Shown piece after piece: positions 1-8,108 of a DNA stretch of 25,597 bases (positions are counted from its first letter, which is position 1; every line of letters starts with the position of its first letter). Source of the stretch: Deltaproteobacteria bacterium (GTDB taxonomy: Bacteria; Myxococcota_A; Polyangia; Polyangiales; Ga0077539); contig JADJAE010000106.1 in NCBI GenBank assembly GCA_016704445.1, forward strand, positions 1 through 25,597. Direction: 5' to 3'. The notes beneath the pieces were generated by a model, which was given only the letters and a program-made list of their open reading frames with translations, was not told the DNA's origin and made no database searches. Position numbers and translations under genes: made by a program.

Positions 1-1076
1 ATCGGCCCAGGTCACGAGGTAGCCCCCGCCGACGCGGCGACGGACACGGCGCCCTCGACGAGCCTTCCGGCGAAAATCGCGATGGGGGCGGCGTCGAGCA
101 CCCGCCCGTCGCGGGCGATGCGCACCGCGGCGACCCCCGTGGCGAGCTCACCCCAGACCAGCAGCCACCCCCCCATCGGGTCGCCCGCGATCGCCAGCCG
201 CGCGCTGCTCGACGCGACGCGCCCCACCTCCGTCGACGTCGCGTCGAGGGCGCCCGCGGCCCCCACCCGCCGCACCCTCACCACCCGCTGCGCGCCCTCC
301 ACGCTCACCCACGCCGCGAGCGCGTTCGTCCCGTCGGAGGCCGCCACGACGTCGCTCAGCGTGCGCCCCGCCTGCTGGTCGATGACCACGGCCGAGCCCT
401 GCGGAGCGCCCGTCGCGTCCACCGTGCGCGCCATCACCCGCTGGCCGCTCCGGGTGTCGGCCCACACCGCGAGGCCCCCCGCCCCCATGCGCACCACGCG
501 GGCCACCGTCTCCGTCACCCGGGTGCTTCCCGGGACGGCGTCGGGCGTCGGGTCGAGCGGAAACTCGGGGCCCACCACGGGGTCGAGCACCGCCGGCCAG
601 GCCGACGCGGCCAGCACCTGCTCGGTACCGAGCTCGATCGCCGACCCGTTCCACGATGCGGGTACCGCCGTGCGCGCGCCCTGCGCGTCGACCCACGTCG
701 CGTGGCCGTACCGCAGCGCACCCCCTGCGGCGTCTGCGAAGCGCAGCCCGCGGTCGTCGACCCCCACGTAGCGCACCCCATCGACGCCCACCCAGACCCG
801 CAGCGCGCCCCGCCCCGGGGGCGCTCGGTCGAAGGTCCAGGTCTGCTCCAGGCCTCGGGGGTGACGGGAGACGCGCTCGACGCCATCCGCCGGCCGGGCC
901 CCACGGCCGACCCAGAGCGTTCGCAGCGTGCCCCGCGCGCCCGAGCCCGTGGTCACCGCCACCGCGGGCGCCGACGTGGCCCGCGGAGAAGCCCCGCACG
1001 CCGTCGCGGCCGCCAGCGCGGCCAGGGCCAATCCACGGGTGGCGCCGGGCGCCCGGAGACGAGAGGGGTGTTGCAT
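1..1076 (-). CDS. Secreted repeat protein, probable lipoprotein; C-terminus beyond the left edge, apparent frameshift near position 32
   Basis: Starting at the ATG at 1074-1076, the protein opens with a basic stretch and a hydrophobic segment ending in ATAC, so it looks exported and is possibly a lipoprotein with a weak lipobox. An earlier in-frame start at 1127 would bury this signal. Residues of about 45-180 have the Trp- and Gly-rich style of large myxobacterial surface proteins, including YGHATWVDAQG and VLDPVVGPEF. From about residue 195, repeats of the type 'GGLAVWADTR...' recur roughly every 45-50 residues and suggest a beta-propeller-like array. As read, the frame stops at TGA 12-14. 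The next frame encodes GGGYLVTWAD, exactly the continuation the repeats predict, so one base seems to be missing at about 29-36 and the gene probably runs off the window. Function is unknown; a role as a cell-surface or adhesion protein is inference only. Confidence 0.7.
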
Positions 1077-1194
1077 GACCGTCCATGGTGGCCCGAAACC
1101 GGGGCGGCGTTCACCCGTGGTTGCCACTCCCCAGCGGGGCTCCCGGAGCTGGCCGAGGCCGGGGCGACCTTCGTCCGCGCGGTGACGGTGTGGG

Positions 1195-1629
1195 TCAGGC
1201 CGCGAGGAAGCCGCTGAAGATCACGACGAAGGCGCCGATCTCGGCGGTGATCAGCGAGACCATGAAGGTGAGCATCACCCAATCGCCGATGGTCTTCGTG
1301 CCGAGCCGGTGCGGGCGCTCGAGCTGGTTGTCCGTGTCGCGCAGCGCGCCGTGCACCGCGTAGCCGAGCACCGCCGCCGCGAAGTAGAAGACGAGCACCA
1401 CGGCGGCGGCGAGGTTGACCGTGTTGCTCCACGCGCTCGCGCCGCAGAGCTGCCCCAGCAGCATGCACGCGAAGGCGTAGAGCAGCGCCGCGCGGTGCGC
1501 GATGTCGACGTACTGCGGGGCCTGCGCCTCCTCGCTGCGCGCGATGCAGACGTACTTCCATGCGCCGAAGACGAGCCCGAAGAAGAAGAACCAGCCTGCG
1601 CTGCCCAGACAGAACGTGGATGCGGTCAT
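1195..1629 (-). CDS. Small four-helix membrane protein of unknown function
   Basis: The predicted protein has 144 residues with four hydrophobic segments at about 7-24, 44-64, 71-93 and 114-141. The short loops are polar, including RSEEAQAPQY and RDTDNQLERPHRLG. The ATG at 1627-1629 is preceded by GGAGG about 12 nt upstream, which supports the start. I do not recognise the family. There is no catalytic motif, and the few Cys residues (7, 28, 55 and 62) do not form a known metal or haem motif. It lies 54 nt downstream of the preceding minus-strand gene, so the two may be co-transcribed. It could be a membrane-anchored partner of a neighbour, but nothing in the sequence shows a specific role. 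Confidence 0.7.
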   Translation of the reverse strand: MTASTFCLGSAGWFFFFGLVFGAWKYVCIARSEEAQAPQYVDIAHRAALLYAFACMLLGQLCGASAWSNTVNLAAAVVLVFYFAAAVLGYAVHGALRDTDNQLERPHRLGTKTIGDWVMLTFMVSLITAEIGAFVVIFSGFLAA

Positions 1630-1683
1630 GACGGTGGGTAACCTCCGAAGTGGAGCTCGATGGGGGGGATGCCCGGCGAGGGC

Positions 1684-2226
1684 TCAGCCCGTGGCGCTGC
1701 CCTGCCGCGCGTCGTCGGGCTGGTCGAGGCGGATGTAGAGCTGGGGTTCGAGGTCGGCGTCGGTCCAGCCCGCGGCGTCCATCATCTCCCGCCGGGGCGT
1801 CGTCTCCGCGGCGGAGCGCACCGCGCGCTGCGCCTCGTCGAGGGCGCGCTCGACGGCGGCCGCATCGACCTCGAGCGTGATCGCTGGAGCGCGGAGCTCG
1901 GCGACACGACAGCATGCGATGTCCCACTTCTCGACCCGCCGCGGCGTGCGCTTGCGGCCGAAGGTCGGAACCCGGTACAGCGCGAGCGTCCACGGGCCAT
2001 CGAGCATCCCCTCGTGCCGAAGGCCGTGCCGCCCCGCGAGCTCGACGAAGGCCTCTCGATCCGACGCCTTCATGCACGTTTGCTTCGACGCCATCGAGGT
2101 CGGCAGCTGGCTCTGCACCATCCCCGGGATCACGAAGTCATCGTCTACGACGAGGTCGACGAAGCGGTCTCCGAGCAGCGCGTCGACGGCGTGGTCGCGC
2201 CCGTCATCGAAGAGCCCCTCGGACAT
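1684..2226 (-). CDS. Protein of unknown function, probably the 3' part of a frameshifted gene
   Basis: This is a 180-residue soluble protein that I do not recognise. The N-terminal third is acidic (MSEGLFDDGRDHAVDAL, VDLVVDDDFVIPG) and the middle is mixed, with several Trp and Cys residues. The C-terminal part contains a helical Ala- and Glu-rich stretch (EVDAAAVERALDEAQRAV). There is no signal peptide or membrane helix. The ATG at 2224-2226 has only a poor ribosome-binding site. The preceding minus-strand frame (from GTG 2412-2414) runs straight into this one with a one-base offset at about 2235. Adding one base would give a single protein of about 243 residues, which I think likelier than two overlapping genes. 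An internal start at MASKQ is also possible. Confidence 0.55.
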   Translation of the reverse strand: MSEGLFDDGRDHAVDALLGDRFVDLVVDDDFVIPGMVQSQLPTSMASKQTCMKASDREAFVELAGRHGLRHEGMLDGPWTLALYRVPTFGRKRTPRRVEKWDIACCRVAELRAPAITLEVDAAAVERALDEAQRAVRSAAETTPRREMMDAAGWTDADLEPQLYIRLDQPDDARQGSATG

Positions 2227-2414
2227 CGCGGGAGCTCACTCCCATGCGGTATGGGGGCGCGCTCGACCCACGCGCGCAGAAACGCCTCCAGTCGCCCGGC
2301 GTCGACGGGGCCGATGCGCCCGCGGCGACCGAAGTAGAGCCCGGCGCCGTCGAGGCGGTTTCTCCGTAGCGCACCTTCGAGGGAAGGTCTGTTGCTCAGC
2401 ATGTTCACGCTCAC
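2227..2414 (-). pseudogene. Probable 5' fragment of the gene at 1684-2226
   Basis: The frame beginning with GTG at 2412-2414 encodes a plausible protein start (MSVNMLSNRPSLEGALRRN) and continues as a helical stretch, AGRLEAFLRAWVERAP, up to HGSELP at about 2235. Beyond that the frame becomes implausible, rich in Cys, Ser and Thr, while the adjacent frame takes up acidic protein-like sequence. This is the pattern of a one-base deletion. No good Shine-Dalgarno sequence precedes the GTG, and ATG at residue 5 is an alternative start. The 281 nt between this start and the inferred end of the Sel1 gene at 2696 hold no other gene I can support, so they may carry the promoter. Confidence 0.4.
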
Positions 2415-2695
2415 AAAGGGGGGATAAGGTCCGTCGGCTTCGTAGGCGCCACCGGCGCGAGGTGTCCAGTAGGCCCGCTCCGAAGAAGCTCAGGCGCAGG
2501 GCGACACCCACGGGAGACGATCGCAGAAGTCGATGTCCGCCACGGCTGATCGCGCGTCGCTGTGGCGCCATCGTCCGGGGATGAACGAGCGCTCGCTGCC
2601 ATCGATGCTCCCACCGGGTTCGCCGGGAACTCCGCGACAGCGGTGGGACGCGGCGAATCCGTACATCGGGCGTTGTGTCGCCTGGAGCGGGCTCG

Positions 2696-3859
2696 TCAGC
2701 GCGTCGGCCCCGGCGCGGCCTGGGCGCGCTGCACCGCGTCGCAGCCCCGCCTGGTCGCCGAGGCGGCACGCCGCGCGCCGCGACTCGACCGCCCGCGCGG
2801 TGTCCGGCGCCAGTGCCCTCGCTAGGCGTGGACCCATGTTCGCCGCGAGAAGGCACCCGTCTGAGTCCCGCCCGTCGCACGCGCGCACGTAGAACTCCAG
2901 CGCGCTCCGGAGATCCCGCGCGACGCCGCGTCCCTGCCGGAGCATGTCTCCGTGCCAGCGACAGGCGCGGTGCAGCTGCAGGTCGACGCACGCCCGGCGG
3001 TACAGCTCGTCCGCGCGCGTGAGGTCGACGGGCACGCCCTCGCCGCGCTCGTACCACCCGCCGAGCAGGCCGCACGCGTTGCCCTGGTCCTCCGCGCAGG
3101 CCGTCGCCGCGGTGCGCACCGCCGCGGCCGGATCGGCGGGCACGCCCGAGCCGGCGTGCTGGAGGTTGGCCCAGGACCCGCACGCGTTCTCCAGACCCTC
3201 GGCGCAGGCAAGCTCGACGTAGCGCGCCGCGCGGGCGCGGGTGGCCTCGTCGGGCGTCCCGGTGACGAGCATCGCGGCGAGGTTGAAGCACGCGCTCGGG
3301 ACCTCGTGCTCGCACGCCTGCTCGAAGAGCCGCCGCGCGCGAGCCTCATCCCGCGGCACGCCGAGCCCGAGGCCGAGCAGGGCCCCGAGGTAGTCACACG
3401 CCACGTGCGAGCCCGCCTCGCAATGCTGTTGGAGCAGCGCGGCGGCCCTCGCCGGGTCGGCTGCGTCGACGCCCCGGCCGCTGGCGAGGGCGCCTCCCCA
3501 GATCGCGCACCCGTAGGAGTCGCGCGCGGTGCAGGCCCGCTCGGCGAGCGCCGCGCCCCCACGCTCGTCCCGCGGACCGCCCCGCCCGGCCAGCATCATC
3601 GAGCCCTGGAAGGCGCAGCCACGGGCGACCCCGCGCTCGCAGTACCGACCGAAGATCGCGCGGCTCTCGGCGCGGCCCGCGGGCCGAGCGCTCGTCGGGC
3701 GCGGGCGAGGGCCTCGAGGCACGCGGCCGGATCGCGGGCCGCCGCGCAGTCGTCGCTCGACGCGCTCGCGGTCGGGGCGGGGCCGACCCGCGGCGACGCG
3801 GCGCACGCGGCCAGCAATCCAACAGCGAGCAGCCCCGGGGGAGGGAGTCGGGGACGCAT
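2696..3859 (-). CDS. Sel1-like repeat (SLR) lipoprotein with two apparent frameshifts
   Basis: The start is the ATG at 3857-3859, followed by a lipoprotein signal (MRPRLPPPGLLAVGLLAAC) and a short Ala/Ser/Pro linker. About eight Cys-paired alpha-helical repeats of about 36 residues follow, for example RLFEQACEHEVPSACFNLA and CRWHGDMLRQGRGVARDL, in the Sel1/TPR-like pattern. Two breaks are visible. At about 3665-3700 the frame of the signal peptide gives way to the repeat frame by one missing base. At about 2743-2748 an extra G in a GGGG run shifts the end; without it the last repeat reads GDQAGCDAVQRAQAAPGPTR and stops at 2696. Without the second correction the frame runs on as low-complexity sequence to 2490. 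Corrected length is about 387 residues. Sel1 proteins usually act as scaffolds for protein-protein contacts in the periplasm or envelope; the partner here is unknown. Confidence 0.7.
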
Positions 3860-3945
3860 GGCGGCATCATACCGAGCCGGAGCTGGGATGGGTTCAGCCG
3901 CGGTGGTGGTCCGACGCCGCACGCGCTCGCGCCGCCGCTGGTCGA

Positions 3946-5610
3946 CTACGCGAGCACCAGCTCGCGCAGCAGGTCGAGGCTGACGTTGCCGCACGCGAGC
4001 ACCCGCGCGTGAAACTCCTTCAGCGGCCCTTTCCCCGCGCGCACCCAGTCGTCGCGCAGCGCGAGCATCGCTCGCTGCCCGACCTTGTACGAGATGGCCT
4101 GCGCGGGCCAGCCCAGGTAGCGGGTCACCTCGCTCTCGGCGTTCTCGCGGGGCATCCCCCCGAGGGTCTCCATCATCGCGACGGCGCGCTCGAAGGTCCA
4201 CGTCTGGCCGGCGTGCATCACCGCGCCGACGGGGATGGGCAGGTCGAGGTGCGACCCGATGTCGATGACCACGCGGCAGGCGCGCATCATCTGGTTGGCG
4301 AGCATCCCGAGCTCGTACTCGGGCTTCTCGTAGTAGCCGAGCTCGCGCATGAGCTGCTCGACGTAGAGCGCCCACCCCTCGGCGTATCCTGAGTAGCCGT
4401 AGGCCACGCGGTGCAGGCGCGAGAGGTTCTCGGTGAGCGACACCTGGATGCCGCACTGGAGGTGATGCCCGGGAAAGCCCTCGTGGTAGGCCGTGCTGAC
4501 CTCGTCCCAGAGCGCGAAGGGCCCGTCGCCCTGGAGCGAGTACCAGACCGTCCCCGGCCGCGAGAAGTCCTCCGAGGGCGGGAGGTAGTACGCGCCGGGC
4601 GCCCCGCCGTCGGGCGCCGCCTTCACGTCGACGCGGCGTATCGCGTCGGGCACGTCGAAGTGCTTGCCGTCGAGCTCGGCGAGGGCGCGGGCCTGCCGCT
4701 CGGACATCGCCGCGAGGAAGCTCGCTCTGTCGGGCGCGGCGCGCGAAGGGTCGGCGCGCAGCATCGCCATGACCTCCGCAGCCGACGACCCGGGGGCGAT
4801 CGACGAGGCGAGCGCGGTCATCTCGTCGTGGATGCGGCGCACCTCGGTCCAGCCCCAGGCGTAGGTCTCCTCGGGGTCGGGCGTCGAGCCGAGGAAGCGC
4901 CGCATCTCGCGCAGGTAGCGGGCGCGCCCGACGCCGTCCTCGGCCTTCGCGCGGGGGAGGTACGCGCCTTCGAGCCAGTCGCTGAGCGAGCCGTACGCCG
5001 CGCACGCGCGCTCCGCCGCCGCCTCGACGCGCGCCCCGAGCGCCGGGTCGTCGACCCCCGAGCGCGCGAAGCCCGCCGCGAGCCCGCGGAAGGACGACCG
5101 CTCGCCCTGGTTGGCGCGCCCCTGCTCCACGGCCGCACGCAGCTGGCGCGCGGCGACGAGCTGCCCGCGGTCGAGCCCCTCGGCGAGCGAGCGGCGATAC
5201 CCTTCGAGCACCGCCGGGACGCCCTCGAGGCGCGCGGCGACGGCCGCCCACCCGGCGACGGAGGCGGTCTCCATGGAGTCGAACACCATGCGCACCGACT
5301 GGAACGGCGACGCGAGGTGGTTGAGGTCGACGCGGTGGTCGCCGTGGTCGAAGGCCGCGAGGTCCTGGTCGAGCCAGTCGAGGGCGACGTGCGCGGCGAG
5401 GCGGGCCCAGCGGTCGGGCTGCGGGGGGAGCGCGGCGAAGCGCTCACGCCATGTGCGGAGCGTCGAGGCGGCGCGGGCGACGCCCTCGGGGGAGAGGTCG
5501 TCCCAGCGGTGGTCGTGGCCGGGGATGCCCATGAAGGTGGCCTGCATGGGCCGCAGCGCGGCGAGCTCGTCGACGAGCGCGTCGGAGAGGGCGAAGGGGT
5601 CGGTGGTCAT
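3946..5610 (-). CDS. DUF885 family protein, putative zinc-dependent hydrolase or peptidase
   Basis: The protein has 554 residues, typical for the DUF885 (PF05960) family, and is intact. The family signature VSTAYHEGFPGHHLQ lies at about residues 371-385. In it H376, E377, H382 and H383 form an HExxxxHH-type metal site, and EGWALYVEQL at about 411-420 supplies the expected second Glu. The N-terminal half is helical, with no signal peptide, so the protein is probably cytoplasmic. Family members are thought to be peptidase-like metallohydrolases, but the substrate is usually unknown and cannot be read here. The ATG at 5608-5610 has AAGGA about 13 nt upstream. It is divergent from nrfH with a 399-nt gap and is the only fully intact gene of the leftmost block apart from the small membrane protein. 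Confidence 0.88.
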   Translation of the reverse strand: MTTDPFALSDALVDELAALRPMQATFMGIPGHDHRWDDLSPEGVARAASTLRTWRERFAALPPQPDRWARLAAHVALDWLDQDLAAFDHGDHRVDLNHLASPFQSVRMVFDSMETASVAGWAAVAARLEGVPAVLEGYRRSLAEGLDRGQLVAARQLRAAVEQGRANQGERSSFRGLAAGFARSGVDDPALGARVEAAAERACAAYGSLSDWLEGAYLPRAKAEDGVGRARYLREMRRFLGSTPDPEETYAWGWTEVRRIHDEMTALASSIAPGSSAAEVMAMLRADPSRAAPDRASFLAAMSERQARALAELDGKHFDVPDAIRRVDVKAAPDGGAPGAYYLPPSEDFSRPGTVWYSLQGDGPFALWDEVSTAYHEGFPGHHLQCGIQVSLTENLSRLHRVAYGYSGYAEGWALYVEQLMRELGYYEKPEYELGMLANQMMRACRVVIDIGSHLDLPIPVGAVMHAGQTWTFERAVAMMETLGGMPRENAESEVTRYLGWPAQAISYKVGQRAMLALRDDWVRAGKGPLKEFHARVLACGNVSLDLLRELVLA

Positions 5611-5734
5611 GGGTGTTTACTCGTCCTTCTGGCGCGCTGAGGACGCGGCCACGACGCTACCCGCCCCTTCACTCCTGGCGAGGGCAATCGGCCGGCCGGG
5701 TGAGCTGCTGGGGCCACGAGGGGCGGGGCCGGGA

Positions 5735-5760
5735 GGGGGGGGGGCCGGGGGGGGGGGGGG
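5735..5760 (+). repeat. Guanine homopolymer tract G10-CC-G14
   Basis: Ten consecutive G, two C and fourteen consecutive G are seen directly, immediately followed by AGATGCC. The preceding 30 bases also contain several short G runs. Such a tract could form a G-quadruplex on the plus strand or vary in length by slipped-strand mispairing. It is also a classic place for sequencing or consensus error. It lies about 250 nt upstream of nrfH and just before the pentapeptide-repeat remnant. Confidence 0.85.
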
Positions 5761-5767
5761 AGATGCC

Positions 5768-5906
5768 GTGGACCTTCGCCGTGCGCACCTCGATGGCGCG
5801 AATCATAGGGGGCGCGCACCTCCAGGGCGTGCACCTCAGCGGTGTCAGATGCAACAGCGCCACCCGCTGGCCGCGGGGCTTCGTTCACCCGCGCTGCCAG
5901 CCGTAG
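5768..5906 (+). pseudogene. Remnant or frameshifted small pentapeptide-repeat protein
   Basis: Six consecutive 15-bp units run from 5768 to 5858, with one extra base (C at 5813) between the third and fourth. Translated unit by unit they give the right-handed beta-helix pentapeptide pattern A(D/N)LxG, for example AHLDG, AHLQG and VHLSG. The first three units are in one frame and the last three in another, joined if the extra C is removed. A GTG at 5768 could be a start, but there is no real ribosome-binding site, only the G tract. The corrected reading would stop at TAG 5904-5906 after about 45 residues. This is either a decayed piece of a larger gene or a small gene with a consensus error. 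Pentapeptide-repeat proteins include gyrase-protecting factors, but nothing here identifies a function. Confidence 0.45.
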
Positions 5907-6009
5907 CGCCCGGGTGGCGGAGGTCTGCGGGAGGGCCGTGTTCGAACTCGGGCGCATCGAAAGGCTTCCGCTTGCGCTCCACGGATGCCTTGGTCTCTAT
6001 TGGCGTTTG

Positions 6010-6516
6010 ATGTCGGACGAGAAGGCGACGCCCTCCAACGAACGGACCTCGACCCTGCGCGGTCGCATCGCGCTCGCGGCGGCGCTGCTCGCGGGCGCGT
6101 TCGTCGGCCTCGGCGGGTACACCTTCGTGTACGCGAAGGGCGGGGCGTACCTCACCAACAACCCGAGCGCGTGCGCGAACTGCCACGTGATGCGAGAGCA
6201 GTTCGAGGGCTGGCAGCGGGGCAGCCACCACGCCGTCGCGACGTGCAACGACTGCCACGCGCCGCACTCGATCATCCCGAAGCTCGCGATCAAGGCCCTC
6301 AACGGGTTCAACCACTCCTGGGCGTTCACGACCGGGCGCTTTCACGAGCCCATTCGCAGCACGGCGCTCAACCAGTCCGTGACCGAGGGCGCGTGCCGCT
6401 ACTGCCACGGCGCGATCGTCGACGCGATCGAGACGCACGCGACCGGGCAGGTCCGCCGCGGCGACGAGCAGGTCTCCTGTATCCGGTGCCACCGAAGCGT
6501 CGGGCACCTTCACTGA
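6010..6516 (+). CDS. nrfH: Cytochrome c nitrite reductase small subunit, quinol dehydrogenase
   Basis: NrfH is a NapC/NirT-family membrane cytochrome that oxidises quinol and passes electrons to NrfA for reduction of nitrite to ammonium. The 168-residue protein has one N-terminal membrane anchor at about 19-41 and four haem motifs: CANCH (55-59), CNDCH (79-83), CRYCH (129-133) and CIRCH (157-161). The first is followed by V-M (CxxCHxM, Met61), the haem-1 Met ligand arrangement known from Desulfovibrio NrfH. Length and haem count fit the family. The start at ATG 6010-6012 keeps the anchor at the usual place; the same frame is open upstream but lacks family features. nrfA begins 23 nt after the stop, so the two form an operon. 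The complex sits on the periplasmic side of the inner membrane. Confidence 0.95.
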   Translation: MSDEKATPSNERTSTLRGRIALAAALLAGAFVGLGGYTFVYAKGGAYLTNNPSACANCHVMREQFEGWQRGSHHAVATCNDCHAPHSIIPKLAIKALNGFNHSWAFTTGRFHEPIRSTALNQSVTEGACRYCHGAIVDAIETHATGQVRRGDEQVSCIRCHRSVGHLH

Positions 6517-6539
6517 CTCGATTCACGGGCTCCACCGTC

Positions 6540-8045
6540 ATGAGCGACAACGACTCGACCGAAGCCAGGTCCGCTACGCCCACCAAGACCTCGGGGGTGC
6601 GCCGCCTGGCGCTCGTCGCCGCGGTCGCCGCCCTCGGAAGCGCCGGGCTCGTGGGCCTCCTCGTCAACGTCTTCGAGAAGAAGACCGAGGCGCGCAACCC
6701 CTTCTTTCGCGTGGTCGAACTCAACGAGACCACGGACGACCCGGCCGTCTGGGGGCGCAACTTTCCCCTGCAGTACGACGGGTATCGTCGCACGGTCGAC
6801 ATGCAGCGCACGCGCTGGGGCGGCAGCGAGGCGATGCGCCGCACGCCCACGTCCCGCGACCCGCGCGAGACCGTCGCGCAAGACAGGCTCGCCGAGGACC
6901 CCGACCTCCGCACGATGTGGGCGGGCTACGCGTTCGCCGTGGACTTCCGCGAAGAGCGCGGCCACGCGTACATGCTGACGGACCAGGAGCACACGCAGCG
7001 ACAGCAGGTCGTCCGCCAGCCCGGCACGTGCATCCACTGCCACGCCTCGGCGTGGACCGCGTACCGGAGGCTCGGCAACGGGGACATCACCCGCGGCTTC
7101 GAGGCGCTCAACCACATGTCCTACGCCGAGGCGCGCGCCAACGTGCAGCACCCCGTCGCGTGCATCGACTGTCACGACCCCGCGACGATGGCCCTGCGCG
7201 TCACCCGCCCCGCCTTCATCGAGGGAATCCGCAGCTACATGGCCGCCCGCGGCCGCCCGAACTTCGACCCCAACCGCGACGCCACCCACCAGGAGATGCG
7301 CTCGTACGTCTGCGGTCAGTGCCACGTCGAGTACTACTTCCGCGGGGCCGACAAGCGCCTCACCTACCCCTGGTCCAACGGGCTGCGCGCGGACGACATC
7401 CTCGCGTACTACGAGCGCGACGGGCACAGGGACTTCACCCACAGCGAGTCCGGCGCGCGCGTGCTGAAGGCGCAGCACCCCGAGTTCGAGATGTACAACC
7501 AGGGCATCCACGCTCGCGCGGGCGTCGCCTGCGCGGACTGCCACATGCCCTATCGCCGCGAAGGCGGGCTCAAGGTCACCGACCACCACGTCCGCAGCCC
7601 GCTGCTCAACATCGCGAACTCCTGCCAGACCTGCCACCGCGTGAGCGAGGGCGAGCTCCGCGACCGCGCCGAGGCGATCCAGACGCGCACCCACACCATG
7701 CGAGACCGCGCCATGGACGTGCTCGTCGAGCTCATCCACGGCATCGGCGCCGCGCGCACCGGCGGCGCGACGGACGAGCAGCTCGCGGGCGCGAGGGTCG
7801 AGCAGATGCGCGCGCAGTTCTTGTTGGACTTCGTCGAGGCCGAGAACTCGTCGGGCTTCCACGCGCCGGGCGAGGCGGCGCGCGTCCTCTTCCTGTCCAT
7901 CGACCACGCGCACCAGGGGCTGCGGGCGATCGGGGCGAGCCCGTCGCTCGTCCCCTTGCGCACAGGGGACGCCGGATACGAGAGCATGGACGGGGGCGCG
8001 CCGGGCGACGCGAGCATCGACGCCAGCGCGCGCGACGGGCGATAG
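6540..8045 (+). CDS. nrfA: Ammonia-forming cytochrome c nitrite reductase, catalytic subunit (all-CxxCH type)
   Basis: NrfA reduces nitrite to ammonium with six electrons in the periplasm, the last step of dissimilatory nitrate reduction to ammonium. The 501-residue protein has an N-terminal hydrophobic segment at about 22-44 (signal or anchor). Its five haem motifs are CIHCH (164-168), CIDCH (208-212), CGQCH (258-262), CADCH (331-335) and CQTCH (362-366). The active-site haem 1 carries CxxCH instead of the CxxCK of Escherichia coli NrfA, a variant known from some other bacteria. Other family features are present: WAGYAFAVDFREERGH near 127-142, QCHVEYYF (260-267) with the catalytic Tyr, KAQHPEFE (310-317) with the Lys and Gln of the calcium site, and the conserved His of NQGIHARAGVACADCHMPY. 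No clear Shine-Dalgarno sequence precedes ATG 6540-6542, so translation is probably coupled to nrfH. Confidence 0.95.
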   Translation: MSDNDSTEARSATPTKTSGVRRLALVAAVAALGSAGLVGLLVNVFEKKTEARNPFFRVVELNETTDDPAVWGRNFPLQYDGYRRTVDMQRTRWGGSEAMRRTPTSRDPRETVAQDRLAEDPDLRTMWAGYAFAVDFREERGHAYMLTDQEHTQRQQVVRQPGTCIHCHASAWTAYRRLGNGDITRGFEALNHMSYAEARANVQHPVACIDCHDPATMALRVTRPAFIEGIRSYMAARGRPNFDPNRDATHQEMRSYVCGQCHVEYYFRGADKRLTYPWSNGLRADDILAYYERDGHRDFTHSESGARVLKAQHPEFEMYNQGIHARAGVACADCHMPYRREGGLKVTDHHVRSPLLNIANSCQTCHRVSEGELRDRAEAIQTRTHTMRDRAMDVLVELIHGIGAARTGGATDEQLAGARVEQMRAQFLLDFVEAENSSGFHAPGEAARVLFLSIDHAHQGLRAIGASPSLVPLRTGDAGYESMDGGAPGDASIDASARDGR

Positions 8046-8072
8046 CGCTCAAGGGGGGCGATGCACGGCTCG

Positions 8073-8090
8073 CGCGCTGGGCTCAGCGCG
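8073..8090. terminator. Weak hairpin between convergent nrfA and SDR genes
   Basis: CGCGCT (8073-8078) and AGCGCG (8085-8090) are perfect inverted arms of 6 bp around a 6-nt loop, placed in the 63-nt convergent gap. There is no T-run on either side, so intrinsic termination is uncertain. In DNA this GC-rich such short palindromes also arise by chance. Confidence 0.25.
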
Positions 8091-8108
8091 GCGGTCGGGC
8101 GGCGGGCG

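Larger units (their letters stand above)
5611..6009. other. Intergenic region between the DUF885 gene and nrfH
   Basis: This 399-nt gap must hold the divergent promoters of the DUF885 gene and of nrfHA. It contains a very G-rich tract (5735-5760) and a degenerate pentapeptide-repeat stretch (5768-5906), listed separately. I see no convincing FNR, NarL-type or sigma-54 site. The only hint is TTGAT at 6006-6010, without its matching half-site and overlapping the nrfH start. No RNA gene is recognisable. Confidence 0.5.

Noticed and set aside
6006..6010. Possible FNR half-site TTGAT upstream of nrfH
   Set aside because: No matching ATCAA at the right spacing, and it overlaps the start codon.
6510..7913. 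A 467-codon frame antisense to nrfA
   Set aside because: It is explained by strong third-position G/C of nrfA; no protein features are visible.
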